From: Candidatus Latescibacterota bacterium
GTDB taxonomy: Bacteria > Latescibacterota > MVCY01
Direction of reading: 5' to 3'
Assembly: GCA_030669445.1 (NCBI GenBank)
Contig: DAOVDP010000018.1
Span: forward strand, 1-13,225
Length of the DNA: 13,225 bases
Of this stretch, positions 1 through 6,168 are shown piece by piece. Positions within the stretch are counted from its first letter, which is position 1. Every line of letters starts with the position of its first letter. The notes beneath the pieces were generated by a model. That model was not told the origin of the DNA, ran no database searches, and worked only from the letters and a program-made list of their open reading frames with translations. The translations under genes were made by a program, and so were the position numbers.

Positions 1-22
1 TTTCCCAGGAGAGTTTGACGGC

Positions 23-1126
23 GTGAAATATGTGGACGAATATTCCGACGCTGAAATTGTTCAAAAATTGTTAGCTAAAATCCATTCGACCTCCCAGGGT
101 CACCCGAAGCGAATAGTTCTGATGGAGGTCTGTGGCACGCATACTATGGCCATCTTCCGGTCAGGACTGCGGAGGTTGCTTCCCTCAAACATCCGTCTTC
201 TTTCTGGGCCGGGTTGTCCTGTGTGCGTCACCCCCAATCATTATTTAGACAAAGCTATTGCTTATGCCAGGAAAGATGATGTAGTCATAACCACTTTTGG
301 CGATATGGTGAGGGTGCCCGGTTCCAGTTCCAGTTTAGAGAAAGAGAAGAGTTGCGGCGGCGATGTGGTTGTAGTTTACTCCCCTCTGGAGGCGTTGAAG
401 ATAGCCCAGGAGAATACTGGAAAGAAGATAATCTTCTTAGCAATAGGGTTTGAGACCACCGCTCCCACAGTGGCGGCTACCATCAAAATTGCTCAGGAGA
501 AGAATATTCAAAACTTCTTTGCCTTTTCCGGGCATAAACTGATTCCACCAGCTATGCAAGCGCTGGTTAGTTATAAAGATCTAGATATCGATGGTTTTAT
601 CTGTCCGGGCCATGTGAGCACTATTATCGGCAGCAAACCCTATGAGTTTATTTCTGAGCAATACAATATTCCTTGTGTAGTTACAGGATTTGAACCTTTG
701 GACATAGTGCAGGCAATCTTTATGCTCACCCAACAAATAGTTAATCCAGAGGCTCCCAAAGTGGAGATACAGTACAGACGGTCAGTAAGAGAAGAAGGTA
801 ATCTCAGGGCCTTAGATTTGATGAAAGAGATCTTTGAGGTTGAAGAATCAGACTGGCGCGGCCTGGGGAGTATTCCCGAAAGTGGATTGAAGATCCAGGA
901 GGGCTTTTCGGCCTGTGACGCTGAAGCCAATATCCCGGTGCAAGTGGAGGAAACCAGGGAGAATGAAGCATGTATCTGCGGAGCAATACTCAGAGGAGTC
1001 AGCACGCCATTGGACTGTCCACTGTTTGGCAAGGTATGTACCCCGGAGAACCCTGTTGGCCCCTGCATGGTCTCTTCCGAAGGGACCTGTGCCGCCTATT
1101 TTAAGTATGGAGATTATGGAAAATAG
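23..1126 (+). CDS. hypD: Hydrogenase maturation protein HypD
   Basis: Fe-S scaffold protein that, with HypC, HypE and HypF, assembles the Fe(CN)2CO group of [NiFe]-hydrogenases in the cytoplasm. At 367 aa it is full length for the family. Visible hallmarks are the motif MEVCGTHT with Cys37, GPGCPVC with Cys65 and Cys68 (the cysteine set implicated in Fe and cyanide handling), a central GFETTAPT stretch, and a C-terminal cysteine cluster (Cys317, 319, 332, 339, 348, 356) that includes the [4Fe-4S] ligands. The GTG start at 23 is chosen because AGGAGA lies about 10 nt upstream and HypD proteins normally begin MKYxDE; the frame is open further upstream, to the window edge. The 3' end overlaps hypE, as expected in a hyp operon. 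Other hyp genes and the hydrogenase itself are not in this window. Identification is essentially certain. Confidence 0.97.
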   Translation: MKYVDEYSDAEIVQKLLAKIHSTSQGHPKRIVLMEVCGTHTMAIFRSGLRRLLPSNIRLLSGPGCPVCVTPNHYLDKAIAYARKDDVVITTFGDMVRVPGSSSSLEKEKSCGGDVVVVYSPLEALKIAQENTGKKIIFLAIGFETTAPTVAATIKIAQEKNIQNFFAFSGHKLIPPAMQALVSYKDLDIDGFICPGHVSTIIGSKPYEFISEQYNIPCVVTGFEPLDIVQAIFMLTQQIVNPEAPKVEIQYRRSVREEGNLRALDLMKEIFEVEESDWRGLGSIPESGLKIQEGFSACDAEANIPVQVEETRENEACICGAILRGVSTPLDCPLFGKVCTPENPVGPCMVSSEGTCAAYFKYGDYGK

Positions 1127-2144
1127 AGAGAAAATTCTGTTAGCTCACGGCAGCGGCGGCAAACTGATGCGCAGCCTTATTAAGGAAGTTTTCCAAAAGA
1201 ACTTCAGTAATGAAATTTTGGATGAGCTTTCCGATTCCGCCGTTATTAAACTTCCTCCATCCCCAAAGGGGGATTCTCGGCTCTGTTTCACCACAGATTC
1301 CTATGTGGTCAAGCCGCTCTTTTTCCCGGGGGGAGATATAGGTAAACTGGCAATCTGTGGGACGATCAATGATCTTGCGGTCGTAGGTGCCAAGCCGTTG
1401 TATATATCCTGTGGTTTTATTATTGAAGAGGGCTTAGACTGGGAGGTTCTGGAGAAGATCACCGAATCGATGGCCCAGGTTGCTGCCGGTGAAAGGGTGA
1501 AGATTGTCACTGGTGATGTCAAAGTGGTAGAACGCAACAGTGCAGATAAACTCTTTATTAACACCTCTGGTATTGGAATACGAAATGAAGGAGTAGATCT
1601 CTCTCAACAGGCGATATTACCTGGGGACAAGATTATTATCAACGGCACCATCGGTGACCACGGGCTGGCTGTGCTGGCTGCAAGAGGGCAGTTTGATTTT
1701 CAGACCGAGATAGTAAGTGATTGTGCCCCCCTGTCGGACTTGATTATGACGATTATTCGAAGTTCAAAGAATATCAAATTTATGCGTGACCCGACTCGAG
1801 GGGGAGTGGCCACTGTTTTGAATGAGATAGTCAGTGGAATGGATTTCGGTGTGGAAATCTCTGAGGAGGATATTCTCCTAAAAGAGCAAGTGAAGGCCCT
1901 ATGCGAAATTTTGGGGTTTGACCCTCTGTATGTTGCTAATGAAGGCAAGGTGGTGGTCGTCGCATCAGGAGAAGATGCTGAACTTGTGCTGGAGCTAATG
2001 CGTCAACATCCTCTGGGGAGAGAGAGCCAGATCATTGGTGAAGTGGTGGAAACCCCGAAAGGAAAAGTTATAATGAGGACAAAGATCGGGGGTACTCGCA
2101 TCATAGATATGTTAGTTAGCGAGCAATTACCAAGAATCTGCTGA
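1116..2144 (+). CDS. hypE: Hydrogenase maturation protein HypE (carbamoyl dehydratase)
   Basis: HypE dehydrates the carbamoyl group that HypF places on its C-terminal cysteine to a thiocyanate, giving the cyanide ligand of the [NiFe] centre; ATP is consumed. The family signature is complete: LAHGSGG near the N-terminus, FFPGGDIGKLAICGT in the AIRS-type ATP-binding half, a DPTRGG motif, ANEGK, and the C-terminal tetrapeptide PRIC whose Cys is the carbamoylation site. From ATG 1116 the protein is 342 aa; ATG 1107 (345 aa) is an in-frame alternative. The still longer in-frame GTG/ATG options upstream lie inside hypD and encode no family sequence. The start overlaps hypD by 11 nt and has only GGAG at 3-nt spacing, so translation is probably coupled to hypD. 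Confidence 0.96.
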   Translation: MENREKILLAHGSGGKLMRSLIKEVFQKNFSNEILDELSDSAVIKLPPSPKGDSRLCFTTDSYVVKPLFFPGGDIGKLAICGTINDLAVVGAKPLYISCGFIIEEGLDWEVLEKITESMAQVAAGERVKIVTGDVKVVERNSADKLFINTSGIGIRNEGVDLSQQAILPGDKIIINGTIGDHGLAVLAARGQFDFQTEIVSDCAPLSDLIMTIIRSSKNIKFMRDPTRGGVATVLNEIVSGMDFGVEISEEDILLKEQVKALCEILGFDPLYVANEGKVVVVASGEDAELVLELMRQHPLGRESQIIGEVVETPKGKVIMRTKIGGTRIIDMLVSEQLPRIC

Positions 2145-2189
2145 GGTGGAGCGGGGACACACCAGAGGAGGTGAGTGATAGTTATTGCC

Positions 2190-2230
2190 AAGGCATCCCG
2201 CAGAAGAAGGCGAGATGCCTTTGTGGTTTT
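2190..2230 (+). terminator. Probable intrinsic terminator of the hyp operon
   Basis: AAGGCATC (2190-2197) pairs perfectly with GATGCCTT (2214-2221). After one C/A mismatch the stem continues with CGC/GCG around the loop AGAAGAAG. The tail is TGTGGTTTTT (2221-2230), so T-rich but interrupted by GG; efficiency is uncertain. It lies 45 nt past the hypE stop, where the hyp transcript would be expected to end. On the other strand the stem is equally good, but no T-run follows. Confidence 0.5.
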
Positions 2231-2270
2231 TCACACGATCACGCCAATCAGAGAAGAAGCAATAAAAGGC

Positions 2271-2298
2271 TTGACTGATTCGAGATAAAAAGTATATT
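2271..2298 (+). promoter_or_regulatory. Candidate promoter reading toward the ROK gene
   Basis: TTGACT (2271-2276), a 16-nt spacer and TATATT (2293-2298) resemble a sigma70-type promoter. The same TATATT -10 hexamer occurs in the tRNA-Lys and dapF promoters of this window, which adds some weight. A transcript starting near 2305 would cross the tRNA-Lys gene in antisense before reaching the ROK start codon at 2476, leaving a leader of roughly 170 nt. The assignment to the ROK gene is inference. Confidence 0.4.
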
Positions 2299-2318
2299 TT
2301 AGGAGGTGATTTTAGAAG

Positions 2319-2347
2319 GCCCACTTCAATTTTTCTCTGAAGCAGGC
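2319..2347 (-). terminator. Hairpin downstream of tRNA-Lys, possible terminator
   Basis: Read on the - strand, GCCTGCTTCA and TGAAGTGGGC form ten consecutive pairs, two of them G-U, around a 9-nt loop. On the + strand the two G-U positions become mismatches, so the structure is better suited to RNA made from the - strand, starting 10 nt after the tRNA 3' end. The following sequence (CTTCTAAAATC) has only a weak T-content, so it may act in tRNA 3' processing rather than as a strong terminator. Confidence 0.35.
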
Positions 2348-2356
2348 TTAGTTTAG

Positions 2357-2429
2357 TGAGCCCGGAGGGTCTCGAACCCTCGACCACCGGCTTAAAAGGC
2401 CGGTGCTCTACCAACTGAGCTACGGACTC
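2357..2429 (-). tRNA. tRNA-Lys (anticodon TTT)
   Basis: A complete cloverleaf of 73 nt on the - strand. Acceptor stem GAGTCCG/CGGGCTC has one T-G pair, followed by T8 and A9, D-arm GCTC-AGTTGGTA-GAGC, anticodon stem CCGGC/GCCGG with loop CTTTTAA (anticodon TTT, lysine AAA/AAG), variable loop TGGTC, and T-arm GAGGG/CCCTC with loop TTCGAGA. The discriminator is A at 2357. The CCA end is not encoded (CTA follows), so it must be added by a nucleotidyltransferase. It stands alone between the hyp genes and the ROK regulator, with its own promoter. Confidence 0.97.
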
Positions 2430-2440
2430 AAAGTAGGTAA

Positions 2441-2469
2441 AATATAATGTCTCTGTTCGGATTTGTCAA
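2441..2469 (-). promoter_or_regulatory. Sigma70-type promoter of tRNA-Lys
   Basis: On the - strand, a perfect -35 TTGACA (2464-2469), a 17-nt spacer and -10 TATATT (2441-2446, one mismatch to TATAAT). The first tRNA base is 12 nt past the -10 box, so the transcript start is only a few nt before the mature 5' end. The -35 box ends 6 nt from the ATG of the divergent ROK gene, so a protein bound over the ROK start would also cover this promoter. Confidence 0.85.
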
Positions 2470-2475
2470 CTAAAA

Positions 2476-3702
2476 ATGATGAGAAATTCCTTCACAAGAA
2501 TTACCAACAAGCGACAACTGGTGAGTCTCCACAATAAGGCGGTGGTGTTAAATCTCATCTACTGGTCCAAGAATGGTATCTCCAGAACCCAGCTTTATGA
2601 AAAGACCGACATCCGGCCTACCACCATCAGTCGGCTTACCAGTGAGCTTCTCTCTGAAGGGCTGATAAGAGTCTGTGGGTATGCACAATCCACTGGGGGA
2701 CGCAGGCAGGAGCTTCTATCCATAAACAGAAAAGCCGGCTATGTTATCGGCATAGATATCGGTGCCGCTGAGATAGTGGGACTTACCAGCGACCTGAAAG
2801 CCGGGATAATCCAAAAGATCGTCCAACCCACCAGCAGCAAAGGCAAACAGGCCATTCTATCCCAGGTGGAGAACATAGTCACCGCCCTTAGCAAAGAGAC
2901 AAGCAACATAATAGGGTTGGGAATTGTCACAGTGGGATTGTTGGATACGCGCAAGGGTGTCCTGCGCTTAGCTGCCAACATCAACGGCTGGGTCGATGTT
3001 CCCCTGAAGACTTGGGCAGAGGAGAAGTTCGATCTGCCTGTATTTATTGAAGGTTCAGTCAAGGCTATGGCCTTATGCGAGAAATGGTATGGTGCGGCTC
3101 AGAATGCAGAGGACTTTATTCTGGTGAACATCGGAGCCGGAGTAGGTTGTAGTGTGATCAGCGGCGGGAAAATCCACCGGGGGGTGAGCGAAACAGCGGG
3201 GGAAATAGGTCATATCTTCATAAAAGAGGATACCCCCCTCTGCAGATGTGGACACAGAGGGTGTTTAGAAACGTTAATATCTGGGCCAGCCATCGCCAGA
3301 ACAGCTCGAGACAGCCTGAGTAAAGGAATCTCCTCCTCCATTTTCCCTGAGGGTAAAAGACCAGATGAGGTGACAGCAAAAGATGTAGCAGAAGCAGCCC
3401 ACCGGGGTGATAAACTTGCCACAGAAATCTTTGAAAAAGCAGGTCAATATCTTGGATATGGTCTGACTACGCTGATCAATCTCATCAATCCGGAGATGAT
3501 TATCATCGGTGGGGGTGTATCCAAGGCAGGTAGTCTGCTGCTGGAACCAGTGGAGAAAACAGTGCAGCAGTGTGCCCTTCAGATCCCCAGAAACGCTGTT
3601 CAGATCAGGCTCTCGTCCTTCGGCGACTTGCAAGGTGCCCTGGGTGCTACCACCTTAGTTTTAAAAGAGCTGTTGAAAATTCCCCAACTGCCCGCAATGT
3701 AA
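2476..3702 (+). CDS. ROK-family transcriptional regulator (NagC/XylR-like)
   Basis: 408 aa, the length of ROK repressors that carry a DNA-binding head, not the ~300 aa of ROK sugar kinases. Residues ~15-70 form a winged helix-turn-helix (HTH around 36-56). The ROK fold follows, with the ATP-type GIDIG (Asp94), the ExGH motif (Glu243-His246) and the zinc-binding CxCGxxGC motif (Cys256, Cys258, Cys263, then Glu265). At the position of the kinase catalytic Asp (usual ENDAN context) the sequence is EGSVK, with Ser194 replacing Asp, so phosphotransfer is unlikely and a ligand-sensing repressor/activator role is inferred. The ligand is unknown. ATG ATG (2476, 2479) lacks a clear Shine-Dalgarno, yet the alignment of the N-terminus with ROK regulators supports this start. 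It is 27 nt upstream of the P-II gene and may be co-transcribed with it. Confidence 0.93.
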   Translation: MMRNSFTRITNKRQLVSLHNKAVVLNLIYWSKNGISRTQLYEKTDIRPTTISRLTSELLSEGLIRVCGYAQSTGGRRQELLSINRKAGYVIGIDIGAAEIVGLTSDLKAGIIQKIVQPTSSKGKQAILSQVENIVTALSKETSNIIGLGIVTVGLLDTRKGVLRLAANINGWVDVPLKTWAEEKFDLPVFIEGSVKAMALCEKWYGAAQNAEDFILVNIGAGVGCSVISGGKIHRGVSETAGEIGHIFIKEDTPLCRCGHRGCLETLISGPAIARTARDSLSKGISSSIFPEGKRPDEVTAKDVAEAAHRGDKLATEIFEKAGQYLGYGLTTLINLINPEMIIIGGGVSKAGSLLLEPVEKTVQQCALQIPRNAVQIRLSSFGDLQGALGATTLVLKELLKIPQLPAM

Positions 3703-3717
3703 CCTAAGATAAATACC

Positions 3718-3723
3718 AGGAGG
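3718..3723 (+). promoter_or_regulatory. Strong ribosome binding site of the P-II gene
   Basis: AGGAGG with 6-nt spacing to ATG 3730, followed by an A-rich stretch. It is the best-placed Shine-Dalgarno in the ROK/P-II/gdh cluster, which fits the high abundance usual for P-II proteins. Confidence 0.75.
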
Positions 3724-3729
3724 AGAAAA

Positions 3730-4071
3730 ATGTTAAAAAAGATAGAGTGTTTTATTCAACCCTTTAAGTTAGAAGAAATCAAGGATGCCTTAGCGGAAGC
3801 TGGTGTTGAAGGGATGAGCGTTACCGAGGTAAAGGGCTTCGGAAGACAGCATGGGTTTATCGAGGGAGAGAGGCGAAACAGAAAGGTCAAATTTCGACCA
3901 AAGACAAAACTGGAGATCGTAGTAGACGAAGAATTGGTGGAGAAGGTCATCTCCGACATCCAGAAGTTAGCCTATACCGGAACCATCGGCTCTGGTAAAA
4001 TATTTGTAGTGCCGGTGGAAGATGCTCTCAGAGTCAGAACCCGAGAGACGGGCAGGAGCGCATTATATTAA
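3730..4071 (+). CDS. P-II family nitrogen regulator with divergent T-loop
   Basis: 113 aa trimeric signalling protein of the GlnB/GlnK type, which binds ATP/ADP and 2-oxoglutarate and controls partners through the T-loop. Family features are the KIECFIQPFKLEEI opening, VTEVKGFGRQ (Gln40 equals GlnB Gln39, the 2-oxoglutarate/Mg ligand), the B-loop TGTIGSGKIFVVPVEDA (GSGK instead of the usual GDGK) and a C-terminal RVRTRETG. The T-loop (about residues 41-57) is one residue shorter than in GlnB, contains no tyrosine at all, so it lacks the uridylylation site Tyr51, and is rich in Arg/Lys. Control by GlnD-type uridylylation is therefore excluded by sequence, while nucleotide and 2-oxoglutarate binding look plausible. 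The neighbour 60 nt downstream is glutamate dehydrogenase, not amtB or glnA, suggesting that GDH or the ROK protein is the partner (inference). Confidence 0.93.
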   Translation: MLKKIECFIQPFKLEEIKDALAEAGVEGMSVTEVKGFGRQHGFIEGERRNRKVKFRPKTKLEIVVDEELVEKVISDIQKLAYTGTIGSGKIFVVPVEDALRVRTRETGRSALY

Positions 4072-4131
4072 ACAAACGTCGAAGTATCTTTCATTTCTTT
4101 ATTATGTTTTCTGAACGCAAAGGAGTTTAAG

Positions 4132-5385
4132 ATGAAGCGCAACAGTCTCAATGCCTGGCGTATGGCACTTGAACAGTTGGATAGTGTGGCCGGACGTATT
4201 GGCCTGGATCCGGGGATCCATAAGATACTGCGGCATCCCAAAAGACAACTGATCGTCTCGATTCCTGTAAGGATGGACAATGGAAATACTCAAGTTTTTA
4301 CTGGTTTTAGAGTTCAACACAATGTGACCAGAGGCCCGGCTAAAGGGGGAATAAGATACCATCCAGATGTGACCTTAGATGAAATGAAAGCTCTGGCTAT
4401 GTTGATGACCTGGAAGTGTGCTGTAGTGGGAATACCCTATGGAGGAGCTAAGGGGGGGATCATCTGTGATCCCCCAGAGCTTTCCAGTGGAGAGGTGGAA
4501 AGACTAACCAGAAGATACGTTAGTGAGATCATCTCTTTTATTGGTCCAGAAAAGGACATACCTGCTCCCGATGTTAATACTAATCCCCAAGTTATGGCCT
4601 GGATTATGGATACCTTCAGTATGGACAGAGGTTATTCTGTCCCTGGAGTGGTGACGGGTAAACCTACCAGTATAGGAGGTTCCTTAGGCAGAAACACCGC
4701 AACGGCCAGAGGTGTTATGTATTGTATCTTTAACATCGCCAAAAAGCTTGGTTTTGATCCTTTAACCCAGGGATATGTTATCCAAGGTTATGGTAATGTG
4801 GGCGGGAATCTTGCCCATCTTCTTAACCAACAGGGCTGTAAGATCATTGCTGTGAGTGATGTAAAAGGAGGTATCTATAATAAAAAGGGGTTGGATCCGG
4901 ACAAGGTCTCCGAGGCTATTCGGGAGAGTGGTTCGGTTATCGGTTTTACGGATGCTGAGAGAATCACCAATCAGGAGCTGTTAGCTCTTGACTGCGACGT
5001 TCTGGTCCCAGCCGCTTTGGAAAATCAGATCACCGAACAGAATGCAGATAAGGTAAAAACAAAGGTGATTGTGGAGGCGGCCAATGGGCCCACAACCCCT
5101 GAGGCGAGTGAAATTCTGGAGGATAGGGGCATCTTTGTTGTCCCGGACATCCTGGCTAATGCCGGAGGTGCTACCGTCTCCTATTTTGAATGGGTTCAAG
5201 GTATCCAGTTCTACTTCTGGAGTGAACGGGAAGTAAACCTCAAACTCCGAGATATTATGACCCATGCCTTCGAGACTGTGTTCAACCTGGCTTCAGAGCA
5301 AAAGGTGAGCATGCGCACAGCCGCCTATATGCTGGCAGTGGAAAAGGTTGCCGAGGCGATAAAAGTAAGAGGACTGTATCCATAG
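4132..5385 (+). CDS. gdhA: Glutamate dehydrogenase (Glu/Leu/Phe/Val family)
   Basis: 417 aa hexameric-type GDH catalysing glutamate + NAD(P)+ = 2-oxoglutarate + ammonium + NAD(P)H. The catalytic set is intact with family spacing: Lys71 (GPAKGG), Lys95 (MTWKC), Lys107 (GGAKGG) and Asp147 (PAPDVNT). The Rossmann domain shows GYGNVG (219-224), and the second beta strand ends in Asp243 (AVSD), which favours NAD(H) over NADP(H), an inference from one position. ATG 4132 is preceded by AAGGAG at suitable spacing. The gene follows P-II by 60 nt, a stretch with no obvious promoter or terminator, so they are probably one operon. The C-terminus (AIKVRGLYP) is normal. Gene symbol by family; the paralogue class cannot be resolved from sequence alone. 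Confidence 0.95.
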   Translation: MKRNSLNAWRMALEQLDSVAGRIGLDPGIHKILRHPKRQLIVSIPVRMDNGNTQVFTGFRVQHNVTRGPAKGGIRYHPDVTLDEMKALAMLMTWKCAVVGIPYGGAKGGIICDPPELSSGEVERLTRRYVSEIISFIGPEKDIPAPDVNTNPQVMAWIMDTFSMDRGYSVPGVVTGKPTSIGGSLGRNTATARGVMYCIFNIAKKLGFDPLTQGYVIQGYGNVGGNLAHLLNQQGCKIIAVSDVKGGIYNKKGLDPDKVSEAIRESGSVIGFTDAERITNQELLALDCDVLVPAALENQITEQNADKVKTKVIVEAANGPTTPEASEILEDRGIFVVPDILANAGGATVSYFEWVQGIQFYFWSEREVNLKLRDIMTHAFETVFNLASEQKVSMRTAAYMLAVEKVAEAIKVRGLYP

Positions 5386-5421
5386 ACCAAGACTTGACTG
5401 TCTAAAAAGTGAGGAAGTAAG

Positions 5422-6138
5422 TTGAAAGTTATTCTACTATTAGTGCTCATATTTTGCTCTTGTTTCTCCTGTCGGCCGGAGAAAGAGCAACCGGACGATC
5501 GCTTCCTTAAAAGTCGCACCCGAATGGTGAAGACCCAGATTGCCGCCAGGGGAATAACAGACAAAAGAGTGCTTGAGGCAATGATAAGGGTGCCCCGGCA
5601 CCAGTTTGTCCCTAAGGTCTATCGCTACTTGGCTTACTCTGATCGGCCGTTGCCCATCGGTGAGGGACAGACCATCTCTCAACCCTACATTGTTGCCTTG
5701 ATGACTGAGGCCCTGGGACTTAAAGGAGAAGAGAAGGTGTTAGAGATCGGGACCGGCTCGGGTTATCAAGCGGCGGTGCTTGCGGAGATAGTCAAAGAGG
5801 TTTACAGCATTGAGATAAACGAAAGGCTGGGGAAGAGTGCCCAGGAGAGATTGAAGCAATTAGGTTACAATAACGTCAAAGTGAAGGTCGGGGATGGCTA
5901 CTTGGGATGGCCCGAATATGCTCCATTTGATGGGATAATCGTCACCTGTGCGCCGGAGGACATCCCTCAGCCTTTGGTAGAGCAGTTGGCCCAGGGCGGC
6001 AAGATGGTGATCCCGGTGGGCAGAGAAGACCAGGTACAAACGCTTTTTCTTCTGACCAAACAGGAAGAGAGGTTAAAGAAAAAGGCTATCATTCCTGTCC
6101 GCTTTGTCCCTATGACCGGGAAGGCCCAGAACAAGTAG
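5422..6138 (+). CDS. pcm: Protein-L-isoaspartate O-methyltransferase, exported lipoprotein form
   Basis: Uses S-adenosylmethionine to methylate abnormal L-isoaspartyl residues so they can revert to Asp. Residues ~35-235 form a complete PIMT: RGITDKRVLEAM, VPRHQFV, GEGQTISQP (80-88, substrate and Ser86 region), SAM motif I LEIGTGSGYQ (107-116), FDGIIVTCA and a C-terminal VRFVPM. The enzyme is normally cytosolic, about 205-215 aa. Here 238 aa arise because a hydrophobic leader, MKVILLLVLIFCSCFSC, precedes the domain, with cysteines placed like a lipobox (most likely CFSC, Cys17). TTG 5422 has GAGGAAG upstream at good spacing. An ATG at 5524 would give a 204 aa cytosolic version, but it lacks an SD. 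The gap to gdh is 36 nt, so it is possibly in the same transcript. Confidence 0.92.
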   Translation: MKVILLLVLIFCSCFSCRPEKEQPDDRFLKSRTRMVKTQIAARGITDKRVLEAMIRVPRHQFVPKVYRYLAYSDRPLPIGEGQTISQPYIVALMTEALGLKGEEKVLEIGTGSGYQAAVLAEIVKEVYSIEINERLGKSAQERLKQLGYNNVKVKVGDGYLGWPEYAPFDGIIVTCAPEDIPQPLVEQLAQGGKMVIPVGREDQVQTLFLLTKQEERLKKKAIIPVRFVPMTGKAQNK

Positions 6139-6152
6139 CGCGGAGCCCCCTA

Positions 6153-6168
6153 CACTACGGCACTACGG
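6153..6168 (+). repeat. 8-bp tandem direct repeat at convergent gene ends
   Basis: CACTACGG occurs twice in immediate succession between the pcm and lpxB stop codons. The second copy contains the lpxB stop (CTA on the + strand at 6163-6165). Looks like a small slippage duplication; no function is evident. No clear terminator is visible in the 24 nt between these convergent genes. Confidence 0.6.

Larger units (their letters stand above)
2145..2356. other. Intergenic region between hypE and tRNA-Lys
   Basis: No convincing gene lies here. From left to right it holds an SD-like AGGAGG (2166-2171) followed by two tiny competing GTG frames of 35 and 37 codons, a hairpin with T-rich tail (2190-2230), a promoter-like pair on the + strand (2271-2298), a 10-nt perfect complement of the usual 16S rRNA tail (AGGAGGTGAT, 2301-2310), and a second hairpin that pairs fully only as - strand RNA (2319-2347). 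These pieces are reported separately. Confidence 0.5.

Noticed and set aside
1..18. Short tail of an upstream frame ending at TGA 16-18 (FPRRV), possibly the end of hypC or another hyp gene
   Set aside because: Five residues are too few to identify a gene; the termination could be chance.
915..1115. Long N-terminal extension of the hypE frame back to 915
   Set aside because: It lies wholly within hypD, has no HypE homology and no ribosome site; HypE starts a few residues before LAHGSGG.
2171..2288. Two overlapping GTG ORFs of 35 and 37 codons after an AGGAGG in the hypE downstream gap
   Set aside because: They compete for the same ribosome site with wrong or absent spacing, run through the terminator hairpin, and show no recognisable sequence.
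2301..2310. ATCACCTCCT on the - strand as a fragment of the 16S rRNA 3' end
   Set aside because: No further 16S similarity on either side; only the complement of an SD-like decamer.
2357..2429. tRNA-Lys 3' end as an integration (att) site
   Set aside because: No integrase, no duplicated tRNA 3' segment and no mobile genes in the window.
2476..3702. Annotation of the ROK protein as a glucokinase/sugar kinase
   Set aside because: It has an N-terminal winged helix and lacks the catalytic Asp (Ser194), so regulator is the better call.
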